From Pomphorhynchus laevis (Eukaryota > Acanthocephala > Palaeacanthocephala > Echinorhynchida > Pomphorhynchidae): DNA of 64,000 nucleotides. A program made the translations under genes and the position numbers. Shown in pieces: positions 22,851 to 35,970 of the stretch. The stretch lies in NCBI GenBank assembly GCA_012934845.2, contig WNNJ02001830.1, positions 1-64,000 of the forward strand, written 5' to 3'. Position 1 is the first letter of the stretch, and each line of letters begins with the position of its first letter. Below the pieces are notes generated by a model. The model ran no database searches. It saw only the letters and a list, made by a program, of their open reading frames with translations, and was not told the origin of the DNA.

Positions 22851-25080
22851 TTGTTCAACGAAACTCCACTTACCTTGTTCATCTCTTGCTCGGATATCTT
22901 GATCATTTAACCTCTCGTTGACGAATGTAACTAAAAGATAAGTCTTAAGTGTGTTGCTGTTCTGGTTGCAATCGCCTACATCATGTATTCATTTTTACAC
23001 CTTTACAGTTCGTTTTAACGCCCTAGTAATAAACTAGACTGAGCAGGTTGTTGATATTCAAATTTCTGTAGTATATGAATGTACTTCAAAGCCAGCTATG
23101 TTTGAACGTGTCGAAGGAAAAGAAGTGATGTTGCATACAGATGAGCAATATTATATGATATAATTTATACAATATATACGTCAAATTTTAACTTACATAA
23201 TATTAACTTACATTTACAAAAATAAAATATTATTCTTAAAATTCACTGACTATTTTATAAAAATATAGCCAACATTGATACTTTAAAGAATATAATATTA
23301 CAATATTTTATTTATATCTAAATACAATATATAACTATATATATTGTAAATACATATTGTAATATATTTATATATAAATATATATTACAAATAGTATTAT
23401 ATATTATATTTATATATTGGAATGGATGCTTAGTATATTTAATATTATGCAATATAATGATAATGTCATATATAATTATGATATATTATATAATGATATA
23501 TCATTATATATCAATATGTTAATGCGCCGGACGCAAACCGGGACATGATACATATGGCACATACAATGTTAAAACATAATTATGATTTATTGTAACTGAG
23601 AATATTAATTAAATAAAGTATAATGTAATATTAAATACACTTTTAAGATAAAAAAATCCAATAGATGTCTCAGCTAAATTATAGTACAAAACATATAGTC
23701 CAAGTATCAACTAATTCGATTTATTAAATTATAATGGCCTGTACTAAAGACCCCATATAAAGCACGACCGTTTATAATCAGGATGGAAAAATTAAGAAAG
23801 TGAAATTACATTAATGTATGCTGCGGAATGAATAATAAAACAAAAAATAATAAACTTGAAATATAGCGGATAGACACATAAAAAGTTGGATGTTGTAAAA
23901 TGGTGATAAAACCATAATAATGCAATTATTTAATTGACATTCCATTTGAAATAAAAATGGAATGTTTGAGACATTCCACTTGAGACATCTGAAATAAAAA
24001 CTTCTTAATTCCTTGATTTATTAAAATATTTCAAAATACTCCACCGTCAGCAATGTCGTTCATTATTCAAATTAAATATGTAAGGAAAGTTATCGGACGG
24101 CAAAAATTTCGAAGCAAATAGGTTATATTTAAAACGAATAGACGGTAATAAATAAAATAGATATTGCCAGATTAACAAAAATCTTCAGTTAGTAAAGATT
24201 TTATACTAATTAACCAAAATATGTGGTAGCAAAAATTGACTAAGAATTCAGTTGCAAAATGATACTCGTCTTCAGACATTCTTGCAACTGCCTAACAAAC
24301 GATAATTGAATAAAAGGTATTAATTGTGGAATCGCCAATAAAATAGTGCAACAAATTCATATCTTGTATTGTACGTTATTGATCACGCAACACCTCAAAA
24401 CATAAATTAAGAACAGTCAAATCGGAATATTTTAAAAATTGTTTAGTAAATCTTTGTAATTGCAAATGAAAAAATCAGCAATTAATTATTACAAATTAAA
24501 ATATTTTAATTATATATATAAATTGTTAGTGCGAAAAATCGCTTGAAACTGTGGTCCAGGAGCCAAAAATGGCTACGATTGATTTTTAATCCATATGTGC
24601 TGCTAAATAACTGGACTTCGATCATCAGATCCATCAGTCTAATGTATCGATTCGAGACGTTCCTAACCACCCAGCAGTCATCGTCAGTCGGATAAAGTGG
24701 TTAGGGTGCGTTACGAATTCAGAAGATGCCGAATATCAGGAAAATGATAATTGCCCTCGGCAACTACCTAGACGTTCAGAAAGAGTCTGTAAAGTCCCCG
24801 TTCAATATGGCTGGAATGTGGTGTCGTAAAAGACCATGCCGTATGGGGAAGAATGTTATGAATGAACACCCAGCTAATGCATGACAATAACGATTATCAT
24901 AAGCAGCAATGTGGATGGGCGGTATTCATTTGTATTTTGACCATATATTTGTAACAGCAACTATTTGCGAAGGCTTGTGTTTGTTTGCACTAAAGGATTT
25001 TGTACTATAAAATTTTCGGCATCTTCTGAATTCGTAATGATCTGTTGACTTTGATCACTAGCTGTTTCAATCTGCTGTGA
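22851..25080. other. AT-rich intergenic stretch
   Basis: No coding sequence or known family seen. At 24662-24705 a nine-base inverted repeat CCTAACCAC/GTGGTTAGG encloses a 26-base loop. Sequence at 24540-24600 resembles the last 40 bases of the window (AAACTGTG-TCC-GGAGC). Confidence 0.4.
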
Positions 25081-25089
25081 CAGTGTTGA

Positions 25090-25400
25090 ATCCTTTTTCT
25101 CTTGATCATTGTTTTCATCTTTTATAATTTATCTTTTCTCTATTCCGTCTCCTTTACGAAGCATATCAGCGTGTAACCTGAAATTTTGATCACTGTTGCC
25201 ACCGACGTAAGATGTCCAGTTTGAACGCTTTTCTATTTCTCCCGTCGACCACGGTTGGTTATTTTTCTGCCGATACCACACCTTTTCTCCTATCTGGAAT
25301 TCCCTCGGTTTTGATTTCTCACTAAAATATATTTTATTATGTGCTTAATAACGTTCAAGTGTGGAACGCAGATTTGGTTTTAAACGATCAAATAAGGTAG
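25090..25400 (-). pseudogene. Ty3/mdg4-type LTR retrotransposon relic, end of pol
   Basis: A short minus-strand stretch resembles the C-terminal end of a Ty3-type integrase (FQIGEKVWYR, WSTGEI, then RLHADMLRK). No terminal repeats are visible around it. It is a broken, old fragment. Confidence 0.5.
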
Positions 25401-25489
25401 TCAAACGATGACCAGTAAAGACAAGTGACGATGGTTTCCTTGCGGTACTGTGCGGTGTGTTCCTATATGACAAAAAGAATTGATGCAAT

Positions 25490-25700
25490 CGCTTTGGACG
25501 TTCGTGTTAGTATTTTTATCAAACTGATAAAAATAATCTCGCAGACGAATTTCGAATAGTTGGAACAAGGAAGTTAAGCGGATATACGAAGGAAGCGAAT
25601 TCCAAACAAGAGTATCAGCAACAGGAAAGAAACGGAGGCGGTAATTTGTCGAATAATTTGGTGTGGAGAATAAAGGATATAGATGATCATAAGGATAAAG
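25490..25700 (-). pseudogene. CR1/L2-like LINE 3' end fragment
   Basis: NYSTNYRLRFFPVADTLVWN, then LPSYIRLTSLFQLFEIRL, corresponds to the last RT-ORF segment (NNYGLRFFLVAAPLALNQL) of the + strand copies at 30-38 kb. 5'-truncated. Confidence 0.65.
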
Positions 25701-25999
25701 AAGCAGGATGAGACTCATCTAGATATGGAATATGTAAAAATGAAGGGGAATAGCGATGCAGAATACGATGGGGAGGAAAATCAAACAAAACCGGACACTA
25801 TGGCTAATTGTGAGGAGCCAGGAAAGATTGAAAATATGATGAGATATTTGATCAAAACGGCGGAGATTGTGTTAATTATGCTTTAATTATATGATACATA
25901 TAATTATTATAAGTTAATTATATAATACAATTATTTACTTTGAGATAAGTAAGATTTAAGATAGAATTATTTGCATTATACTTTTGTGGCTGTCTCAAA

Positions 26000-26563
26000 A
26001 CGTCATTACCCCAAAAAAGGAAACTTTTGCAAAGCATCACTTATCCCTTTCCAGCTGTCCCTTTCTCTCTTTCTTCCTTATCCTGTATATGTAGAAGTTA
26101 AGTCCGGCTGTACGGAATGAAACAATGGCCAGGATTCCGAATTGACTTCTCAATGTAGTTCAATGTAGTTACCGATTGAAACTTGCTTTGATCAACGAAC
26201 TACAGGCTCCATGTCACTTCTAGACAACAAATTTAACACCCAAGTGATGGAGTACTCGGCGACACTCATCAGTAGAATAAAGTACTTACTGGTCGTTTCG
26301 GTTGCCTGTGGGACATTGTGAATAAAGGCATTTCCGACACGTTGCTTAAACGTCTGAGGCTTTCGCTCTCGAACTAAAACATTTGTTGTGCGGACCATCC
26401 TTATCTACTCAGCAGAGGTTGTTGCTGACTGTTCGCTTCACTTGTAGGATCCAAAACTGGATTCGGTATATAGAAGTTAAGTACGGCTGTGCGGAATGAA
26501 ACAACGGTCAGGATTCCGTATGGAATTCGTAATCTAGTTCAATGTAGTTGCCGATTGAAACTG
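26000..26563 (-). repeat. Hammerhead-satellite monomer, dispersed copy
   Basis: One and a quarter monomers of the repeat found in tandem at 60.0-61.6 kb, opposite orientation. GTAGAAGTTAAGTCCGG-type sequence at 26091 recurs at 26469, a period of 378 bases. The core on the minus strand (about 26195-26312) has CCGAAAC, TTCTACTGATGAG, the CACTTGGGTG hairpin and GTCTAGAAG. Confidence 0.75.
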
Positions 26564-27223
26564 GCAATGTTTAATATTAAAGCTATAAATTGATTACTAA
26601 TGAATTTTTAATACGAATTATATTTTAATATAAAACCGTTAAAAACATTTTTACCTCAAGTAGGTGTTGATGAAATATTCTAAACGAACAAAATCGAATT
26701 TAATGTGTTCTGTACTTATTCATCATGATTTTAATATTAAAATGCTCCAATTTAAAATGACATAATCACTTTGTTCATGCACAAAGTTCATAATCACTTT
26801 GTTCATGCATTTTTATAAATGTTCAATGAACAATACGTGATCTTAGAGTAATCAAGATTAACAGGATAATGATATAAAATGGTAATGTCAAACATGGATA
26901 ATAATGAATTGAACTACTTACTAGTAAACTAAACCGTTTTTACATTAAAGTTATCATAGTTATTATAGTTAAATACTATAATGCATCGGATCATATCAAC
27001 AATAAGCTAATGTGATCATTATTTCATGTGATATAAATCCATTTACAATTTTAACTAATGCTAAAGTTTTAGCGATATTTCTCCAATATATAGTCGGCGG
27101 AAAAATTATAGCAATTAGGAAAGCTTTCTGAAATAAGAGCTGTAAATTCTAGAATAAAATTAAATCTATGAAAAACAGAAAAGCAAACCACAATTTATTT
27201 AGAAACGTTAACGGTTAATGTTT
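26564..27223. other. Noncoding stretch, includes eL28 3' flank
   Basis: AT-rich, no other feature recognised. AATAAA-type signals complementary to 27190-27200 (TTTATT) may serve the minus-strand eL28 transcript. Confidence 0.4.
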
Positions 27224-27658
27224 TTACTTCACACGCTTGCCAACGTTTTGAGAACGGAGTATCGCACTTGTTCTCTTTAATGCGGCACTTTTTAAATCTT
27301 GCCTGTACTTTCCGTGACTAATTAATCGTCGAACGGATTTTAAGGTTTGTCTAGAGTTTTTGCATAGATTGATCTGTATATATTGGTTAGATACCTTGTT
27401 ACGTTGTCTTTTTCTAAGTTTCAATGTAACACCGCTTTTACATGTTGCATTCGGCTGTATATCTATTGACTTGTTATGCACAAGACCATTCCACTTGTAT
27501 CCATGTCGATTCGTAAGGTTCCCTCTTTCTCGCGACAATTTTATACCATTTTGTTTTTCAAGAAAACAATTGTTAAACTTGATTAGTTGCCACTGAAGAG
27601 AGGGAGGCACGTTATGTACGGTAACCGGTTGACGACGTTGCCTGTTGGGTTTGCCCAT
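27224..27658 (-). CDS. RPL28: Cytosolic ribosomal protein eL28 (L28e)
   Basis: 144 residues, a component of the 60S subunit. Collinear with animal eL28: SLQWQLIKFNNCFLEKQNG (compare HLQWMVVRNCSSFLIKRN in human), KWNGLVHNKSIDIQP (YNGLIHRKTVGVEP), CKNSRQTLKSVRRLI and YRQDLKSAALKRTSAILRSQ. It ends KRVK, shorter than the human tail. An 18-residue basic N-terminus (MGKPNRQRRQPVTVHNVP) precedes the usual start, where no methionine is present. One uninterrupted ORF with no intron. It could be the working gene or an intact retrocopy; good conservation favours a working gene. No poly(A) tract flanks it. Confidence 0.9.
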   Translation of the reverse strand: MGKPNRQRRQPVTVHNVPPSLQWQLIKFNNCFLEKQNGIKLSRERGNLTNRHGYKWNGLVHNKSIDIQPNATCKSGVTLKLRKRQRNKVSNQYIQINLCKNSRQTLKSVRRLISHGKYRQDLKSAALKRTSAILRSQNVGKRVK

Positions 27659-27922
27659 CTATGAAAATCCATTTAATTATAATTGACCAATTACTATAAT
27701 TTTAAATCACAAAAAAACTGAAATTTTCTGCTATCACAATGAATTAATTAAATGATCACTTTGCACTTAAAATAATCACTTTGTATTGAATAAATTACTT
27801 TATATTTAAAAAATATTTTAAAATAATATTTTATTTAAAAAATATTAAAACTATGCGAAATTTAAGGCATTTCTAAACATGCCCAAATTATATATAATTT
27901 AATTAAAAATAATTTAGTTTAA

Positions 27923-28027
27923 TAGTGTATCGTAAAATGAATATAAATATTGTTATACTAATATAATACGTTATATTATAATCATTGCATTTTCCAATTT
28001 TATTTGCAATCTCAATGACAATCTTTA
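27923..28027. repeat. Direct repeat (about 105 bp), left of Naiad fragment
   Basis: GTATCGTAAAATGAATATAA ... TTGCA-TCTCAATGACAATC recurs at 28605-28710. The pair brackets the Naiad fragment between them. Confidence 0.8.
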
Positions 28028-28049
28028 TAAAGAATTGCAACAATCCATT

Positions 28050-28605
28050 TAAGAATTGCATCAATATGTAATGATATTGGTTTTCTTCAAAATCATTTAA
28101 ATAATTTAATAGATACATATTTTAAACTAGGTTACTATAAAAATAACATCAAGCAGAAAATAGTAAAATATATAAATCAACACAATAATATAAAGAATAA
28201 ATTTGAACTCTTAGTGGCAAATTTTTATGGATGGATAATAAATAATATGCTTTGCATTAGAATAAGATACTAGATAGTTATTTCAGAGGAAATACATCAT
28301 TAGCATGTATTTGGCCCCGCTGCTATGTTGGGTAGAGGAGTTAGGGGCCGAAACCTGATAGCATAGCAGTTCCTCCTGATGACCTCTAATTCTTATTCTG
28401 ATACAACGTCTGTTATTTATTAGTCAATTCATAAAAATGACGTTTATTTTAAATTTCATTTTTTAACTTGATTTAAATTATAGAAAATCTAAAAACAATT
28501 ATTAATTTTATTATTTAATTATTAAATTTTGATTTAGCATTATTATGTTTTGTTTATTTTATAATTATATTAAATACGTAGACTCAGTTAGCTGATTTGA
28601 TTGTG
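28050..28605 (+). mobile_element. Naiad-type element, 3' end with pseudo-LTR (partial copy)
   Basis: Plus-strand copy of the last part of the RT ORF (near ATTTAAATAATTTAATAGA and AAACTAGGTTACTATAAAA) followed by the full pseudo-LTR to CGTAGACTCAGTTAGCTGAT. It is about as long as the corresponding part at 52093-52600. The hammerhead parts are intact (CTGATGA at 28376). Confidence 0.85.
28300..28395 (+). ncRNA. Naiad pseudo-LTR hammerhead parts (partial copy)
   Basis: Contains GGCCCC, CTGCTATG, GGGTAGAGGAG, GGGGCCGAAACC, CATAGCAG, TTCCTCCTGATGACCTC in that order. Same unusual strand order as described for the pseudo-LTR at 52303-52400. Confidence 0.6.
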
Positions 28606-30030
28606 TCGTAAAATGAATATAAATATTGTTATACTAATATAATATTATATTATAATATGTTATATTATAATATATTTACATTTTCCAATTTTATTTGCAT
28701 TCTCAATGACAATCCATTATAAGTTCGTAATTCATGAAACGAATCACGAACATAAAATAAATAACATAAAAACTATATTTTTCTATCACCTGGATTACAA
28801 GCGCCATTTTTGCTAACCACATTTTATTTCTTCATGTCATAATTTATTAATTTCGCATGTTTAAAATTAAAAAATGCTTAAACAGCAACGTTACTTTTAC
28901 ATTGAAAAACTTTATAATACATTAATTTATGCAAATTAATTAATTTCATAAATTAATAATTTATATTAATTATAAGTCAATATTCATAAATTAATCTGAA
29001 ATCCATAAAATTAAATTATTCATTTGATAGAAATCATAATACTTAAATATTTAAGAATATACATTTTCGATTTATACTGTCTAAGATTAGAGCATAACTA
29101 TTGATATATCAAATGTCAATTGATAAATGCGAAATACAACTAGATTGGAAATGTGCAACTGTAGTTCTGGTTTTTAAGGGTGATGTATATTTCCTAGAGC
29201 ACATTCAAATCAATTCCAAAAATAATCTGTTGTTCAAACAAAAACTAGAAAATAAAGACACACAACATTGACTTAAATTTTTTGAAATAAATTTTAAAAC
29301 GCTTGGTACATATTAAACATTATTGAGAGTAAAGACCTTATCCAGCATTGAAACGAAGAAAAAAGAATTAATTTTTCCAATATTCTTGAAAGAATCAATT
29401 CTTACAATATTTTTTGGATTACAAAATTGCCTTGATTCTAAATACTTACAATATCTACCAAATGGTAGGCGAAATATTGGAAGAATTAATTCTTTTTTCA
29501 TCGATTTAATAAATATTAAACAGTTACAAATTGAAATTTTGCGTATCGTGATATAGCAAAAGGTACTTGAGGGATTCATTTAGTGTTTATTAATTTAGGA
29601 GTATTAATTTATTAATTTAGGAGTAATTATTTAATATTATATTTATTATATTTATTTATTATTATTTATTAATTTCGGTAAAGTTTCGAGGGTTATATCT
29701 TTATATAACATATGTAGCATGTAACAAACTTTATATCAGCATTCACCTGTTCAACTAAAACTTACAGCGACAAATTACCTTAAGAACATGTTTAAGGTAA
29801 ATATGCCCAATTTAAAGTTGTAGTGATATGCGATATTTAGAAGGCAAAACTACGCTCACAGCCGAAACGACCTACAATCTACCGAAGTCACTTAATATTA
29901 ATTGATTAACCAAATTGAACACTTGATGTCGTCATCCCTATAATACGGAAAGAGTATGGTAATACTTTAGCATTATTCTGATTATTGTTATTGTTGTACA
30001 GGACTGGAGCCACGAAGCAAGTTTTGTCCG
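28606..30030. other. AT-rich intergenic stretch
   Basis: No coding sequence recognised. 29323-29580 contains a near-palindromic AGAATTAATTCTTT / AAAGAATTAATTTTTCC pair. 29745-29830 is a diverged match to 33290-33380, flanking the CR1-like copy between them. Confidence 0.4.
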
Positions 30031-32300
30031 CTCATAAAATTAATCAGCAGAATTGATCTCACTTTCAATCACTCCTCGCTTCACAAACCTACCATCTTTC
30101 GTCGCCCTGGGAGAAATCTAAACCTCCCCTTCTTCGCATCGCCTTACTTAAAACATCTCTATCTTCTCACACAATAATATCATCCTCACATCACGATCTT
30201 GCCTTCCTTTTGACTCAGAACTCACATCCATTCTCGATCTGGTCTTGCCGTACAAGCGTCATCCTCACCGTCACTTGCACCGTGCCCAATAGTTTGAAAT
30301 CCAATGCCTACTCTTAAAGCATCGACTTCGTCATGCTTTTTGAGTCTATCACCGCTTTCTCAGACGTGATATCCGCTCGCTCACTCCGTCTCTCCGTGAT
30401 TCCAATCTTGCTTTTCGCCCGGCTCATCTCCACCTATAACGTACCAAATGCAACTTTCTGGCAGCATACTTTCTCCATAGCATACTTTTAACTCAATCCT
30501 TTCTCGAGCCTCACAGTTTTGCAACATCAATCCCATGATTATTCGTCATTTCTTAAGACCAAATTATCGACGTTGCTCTCTCGCAATTCCGTCTTTATTC
30601 CATCTCACTGCTACTCGCCTCGCTTCATCCTCACGGAAGGCTTTCATATTATCCCTGTGTCACCTGCAAGCATCATCTGTCCTCATGTTCTTACCCAACA
30701 AAACCTCAACTGCGATCTCCTGCCTACCTCCATACTAAAATCCATATGCTCATATATATCCCTTTTCCTCACCACCTTGTTTAACACGTCCATCCGCAGT
30801 CGTATCTTTCAATCACACTGTAAATCCGCCATCGCTCGTAACCTGCTTAAAAAAACAACCGCTCAACCCCTCACTTCCTTCTAGCTATCGCCATATTTCA
30901 CACCTCCCGACTCGTTCCAAGCTCTTAGAGCGTCTTATCTTAATACAGATAAACGTGCATCTATATTTATCTAATCTGTACCCCCTTATCGATCCGCTTT
31001 CCGCTCTAACCACTCCACAGACATCGCATGCATGAAAGTTTACAACGATCTACTTATTTCTCGTGACAAGGCTCTATATAGTGTTCTCATCTCCCTAGAC
31101 ATCTCATTCACCGTCAGCATCGTCGAGCACTCCGTCCTCCTTTTCGCCTTCGTAATAATTACGGATTTTCTTCCTCCTCCGTAGCATGGTTTGTCTCATA
31201 TATCCGATCGTTCTTTTCGCTTTTGTTCTACCTCATCATCATCCCATCCGATCCCCATTTTCTGCGAGGGCAAGCAAGGTTCAGTCCTAGGACAACTGCT
31301 TTTTTTCTCCTACTCGGCGATTCCTCTCCGTTTATCAAAGCTTACTCCTTTAACGTCATGCAATACGTCGATGGCATCATCGTCTATGCTCATGCACCCG
31401 GCCATCGCATACACAATATCGCAATTTCTGCGATATTGTGTATGCGAACGTCCGTTCGCATATGACGTTCGCGTATGTGTCTACAATGTCTCTCCCGTCT
31501 TAGTCTCGCTCTAAACCTAGACAAGTTCAAAATAATGTGGATCCTCCCCCGTTAACCTAGCATATCACCTGCCCCTGTATCTTTTGCCTCATCAATCATC
31601 CCCATAGTCCACAATCTCACTTTACTAGGATTCCATTTCGATGATCTCCTTTCCCTTAAACCCTTCTTCCGCGACAACGTCCACTTGTCTAACTTAATTC
31701 TCCATGACATCCGCCGTATCCGCCCCCTTATCGACTTTTGTTACCGTATGTATCTTATATCATCGCTTCTTTTCCCTAAAATCGATTACTGCCTCAGCCT
31801 TTCCGCCAATTCTCCAAAATCCATCATCCTACCCCTTCAACGCATCATTACCTCCGCCATTCGAGTGCTCCTACGTCTCCGTCGCTTTGATCACACATCC
31901 ACATATCTTGCCCAACTCTCTTAGCCTACCATCCACATCCACACATACTTCTCCTTATCCTCGTAACTCTTCATCTCATCGCTGCCGGCTCACCATCGTT
32001 CATCAACCTGCCGTTCTTACACGACACTCGTCCCACCTCTCTATCACTGCGTTCCCGTAATTCCCTCTTACTGTACGTTCGCAATCACTCTAACAACTAC
32101 GGTCTACAATGCTTCCTCGTCGCCGCTCCACTCGCCTGGAATCTGCTCCCAATCGACGTCTGCCGCCTTCATCCTTTATTGCATTCAAATGCCGCCTCCG
32201 TACCCACTTCCTCGAAACATGATTTAGATTTTTTGTTGTTGTGGTCATGTCAGTGTGCGCCGGCACGCATTTGCCACGTAAAAATAAACTTTTTCTTTAA
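30031..32300 (+). mobile_element. CR1/L2-like LINE copy A, decayed
   Basis: Linker sequence at 30060-30900, RT from about 30880 (SSYRHISHLPTRSKLLERLI-like, HSTDIACMKVYNDL), the PQGS-type box at about 31275, the YADG box near 31365, and the conserved tail (KIDYCLSLSANSPKSI, RVLLRLRRFDHTS) to about 32215. It ends with the family tail GCCACGTAAAAATAAA. Many frame breaks; the N-terminal endonuclease is absent. Confidence 0.85.
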
Positions 32301-33760
32301 TGTAAAATCATAAAAGAAAAATGTCAAGTGAAAGGATATTGCTCGCGTAGGTTTAATTGACCATTTTCTGCAATCCATGGAGTAGCCAAACGATTGAACG
32401 ACGATTTATCCCTGGATTTGATAATCGGATATGCCGTTGCACACTCGCACTTCTTGATGTGACAATCGATGTATATGATTACGACTGCCGTGAGATTAAC
32501 TAGGTCACATGTATGAACATGTGATTAGCATGTATCAATACCTCAAATTAAACTCAATTGTACCAATTGTATAGCTATCGCGTTTTCGATTAATGTGCAA
32601 CATGTTAACGAGGTTCTGAAGTAGTTGAAATCTAACAATAGCCAAGCGGAGACATTGCAATTGAGATTTGTAGGTTTACCAGACATCCTCATGCACCATT
32701 TTGACGATCGTTTCAATATTATTTTAAACATCATTCATCTCGCTCCGAGTACACGAAAAGGATTGCGAAAAACTATACTAAATCAATAGCTAAACGTTAA
32801 TTCCCCGATTGATGGGAAAGAATCGCAAATGTAGAGGGGATCAATGATCAGAAGCGTTTTCAAATTACGTTTAGAATACGGTGGGCATTTGCACACACGA
32901 CTGATGTGTCATTCTTTTAAGCAGGAATGGACTATGACACCCAGGTCACGAAAACGATCGTGATATTGAATTTTATTCGGGGTAATAAAATAATCAGACG
33001 ATACGAGACTTACCCATCCAAAGGTGAAAATTTGAGGTATTTACAACCAATTCATACACAGATCATGCAGATTATGAAGATGTAATGTCCTTATAACCGT
33101 TCTAAGATAATTTCATGTAATTGACTATATAGAATTTAGCTATATCTGCACATTTAGTCATCATGATCATTTAAGCCTGTTTGTAGATGGGCGGACGTAT
33201 ACCTTTTCGTTTAAAAGACGATAAATCGATTTATACAATAAAACGTATATTGTATATCACAGAAAATCATAAAAGCTGCTTAGTTCGATTTAACGGTCAT
33301 TTGTTTAATAAGTTACAGCGACAAAAAATTATCACAACACTCGTTTAAGGTAAATATACCCAACTTTAAGTAATGATGATAGGTTAATCAAACATAAGAC
33401 CCACATGTTAAGCTATTCTAATCTGTAGTTCAACGGTAGAAATTTGATTGTTGATGAATGAGTTGGAATTGTTTAGTATTTTGGAAACGGTTTTTGATAC
33501 AGAAAACTAGCTTCTCTACCAGTCATTGTTCATGCTTTTAAAAAAGGACAAGCACTCCTAATAATAGCCATATCTATCAGCCCTTTCTAAACCGTTACGT
33601 TACCAATACGGAAGAATTTTGACATCTAAAATACATAAGAGTTAAATAAAATACCTTTGGGTTAAAGTATTTTGTATAAAATGATTGAATAAACGCAAAT
33701 GCTCATTTGTTCTTTCTATTTAAACTTGAAGGGTGGTTAATAGAGTAGAGTAATTTGACA
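32301..33760. other. Decayed, mostly unassigned sequence
   Basis: Stretches such as 32560-33060 and 33500-33620 look like worn LINE coding sequence. 33530-33630 matches 48880-48975 (ACCGTTACGTT-CCAATA-GGAAGAAT), so both are pieces of one repeat. No gene supported. Confidence 0.35.
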
Positions 33761-33764
33761 TCTA

Positions 33765-33972
33765 ATCCTTATTACGATACATCGTCTATTATTTATTAGT
33801 TAATTAATAAAAATTGATTTTTTACTTTAAATTCCAATTTTAAGTTTTAATTTTATAAATATAAATGATTATTTAATTACATAATAATTATTTATTATTA
33901 TTTATTGTCATTATTTTTAATTCTTTTTTAATTATAGAAAAAGGAAACTCAGTTAGCTGATCATCCACTTAA
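33765..33972 (+). repeat. Naiad pseudo-LTR fragment, eroded
   Basis: TCTATTATTTATTAGTTAATTAATAAAAATTG through ACTCAGTTAGCTGATC parallels 28395-28600, with a large loss in the middle. Confidence 0.55.
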
Positions 33973-33999
33973 CTACCATTATTGTCCGCATTATTGAGC

Positions 34000-34540
34000 A
34001 CCTTAGTGATCATATCTATAGCCACTTTATATAAATTGGTGAGATTAACGATCTTTGTGGAACACCTTTAGAAATTTGGCTTCGAAATCATAGACATATT
34101 TATTAATGAATACGTGTAATTCTAAAATCGACATAATTCTAATCAATAGATCATGGTGATCCTCCGTTTTCTTCGACCCAAGTCTAATTATATCATGACT
34201 TAAGTTGTCAAAATCAGACGAGATATCGATATTTAAAGAATTTTACTAGCGAAGTCTCTACTGATGAAATATTGGCTTGTTCTAACTGCCCAATTGTGCT
34301 TTAACCTCTATAAATCCAAAGAGTTATTTGTCGAAGCGGCCATTTTCATCCAAAAGATCGCTTAAACCATTGCCAAGTCCTTTTTATATATCGTTAGTGA
34401 TGAGTTCGATATGGTTAACGGTCTAATGTCTTTCAGTGACGATGCCATTTTCTATGAATATAAATCGCTTCCCATTCATGATCATTTGTGACAATCTTCA
34501 ATACTGATATCGACGATCTGGACTTTTCTGAGATTAATTA
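34000..34540 (-). pseudogene. LINE reverse transcriptase fragment
   Basis: The minus strand near 34060 reads GVPQRSLISPIYIKWL, an RT motif 4 (PQGS) remnant. The upstream stretch is worn. Family uncertain. Confidence 0.4.
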
Positions 34541-34779
34541 TTATTGTTATATATCTTATATAACAATTATTAATTATTTATTATTATTCAATTATTTATA
34601 TTATTTATCATTATTTTTAATTTATATAAAGTATAAAATACGTAGACATAGTTATCTGATCTGATTAATATGTCCTTCGACAAATTCGATGTAATTGTAA
34701 ATTCTGTCCTTTGTTGTAAATCAAGCCCCTATTAATAATAAATTTAATAATAATCTATAAATATTAAGGTGACGCTGTG

Positions 34780-35970
34780 GTCAACAACCTACTCATTTCT
34801 CGTGACAAGGCTCGATAAAGTGTTCTAATCTCCCAAGACATCTCATCCGCCGACCACTGCATCCACCTTTTCGCCTACATTATAATTACGGATTTTCTTC
34901 TTCCTCCGTAGCATGGTCTGTCTCATATCTACCCGACCGTTCTTTTTGAGTCTGTTCAAATTCATCATTCTCTCCTATCATCCCTATTTTATGAGGTCCC
35001 ACAAGGTTCAGTCCTAGAAACCCTACGTTTTTCAATTCTAATTGACGATCTCTCTCCGTTTATAAAAGCTTACTCCTTTAACGTCATGCAATACGCCGGT
35101 GGCATCCTCATCTATGTTCAGCACCCGCCCATCGCATACACGATATTGCAATTTCTGCCTCCAACTGTCTATCTTATATCTACAAACGTCTCTCCCGTCA
35201 TCGTCTCGCTTTAAACCCAGACAAGTTCAAAATAATGTGGATCTTTCCCCGTTAACCTAGCATATCACCTGCACCTGTATCTTTTGCCTCATCAATCATC
35301 CCCATAGTCCACAATCTCACTTTCTTAGGATTTCATTTCGATGATCTCCTTTCCCTTAAACCCTTTGTCCGCGACAAGGTCTGCTTGTCTAACTTTATTC
35401 TCCGTAACATCCGCCGTCCCCTTATCGACTTCCGTTCATGTATGTCTCTTCTTTCATCGTTTCTTTCCCTAAAATCGATTACTGCCTCAGCCTTTTTTCC
35501 AATTCGCAAAAATCCATCATCCTACTCCTACAACGCATCATCAACTCCGCCGTTCGAGTGCTCCTACGTCTCCGTAGCTTTGATCACACATCCATATATA
35601 TTGCTTAACTCTCCTGGCTCACCATCTACATCCGCATACAATTCGGCCTCCTTCTCGTAACTTTTCGTCTCATCGCTGTCAGTTTTCCATCGTTCATCAA
35701 CCTCCTTTTCTTAGACGACACTCGCCCCATCTCTATACAAAGCGTTCCTGTAATTCCCTCTTACTCTGTGTTCCCAATTACTCTAACACTTACGGTCTCC
35801 GATACCTTCTCGTCGCCGCTCCACTCGAAGTCCGCCGCGCTCCCTCCTTTATTACATTCAAATGCCGCCTTCGTACCCGCCTCCTCGACACATGATTTAG
35901 ATTTTTGATTTTTGTTGTTTTGGTCATGTATACGTGCACCGGCACTCATTTGCCTCGTAAAAATAAATCT
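34780..35970 (+). mobile_element. CR1/L2-like LINE copy B, 5'-truncated
   Basis: Starts inside the RT at the segment matching 31035 in copy A (CTCATTTCTCGTGACAAGGC) and runs through IRRPLIDFRSCMSLLSSFLS, RVLLRLRSFDHTSI, to the tail TTGCCTCGTAAAAATAAA. Broken frame. About 85-90 percent like copies A and C by eye. Confidence 0.85.

Noticed and set aside
24662-24705. Further hammerhead-type core (minus-strand CTGACGA within a CCTAACCAC hairpin)
   Set aside because: No GAAA strand in register; only a simple nine-pair hairpin can be supported.
29313-29579. Overlapping 88- and 77-residue ORFs on both strands
   Set aside because: They mirror each other because the DNA is a near-palindrome rich in AAGAATTAATTC; no family or codon signal.
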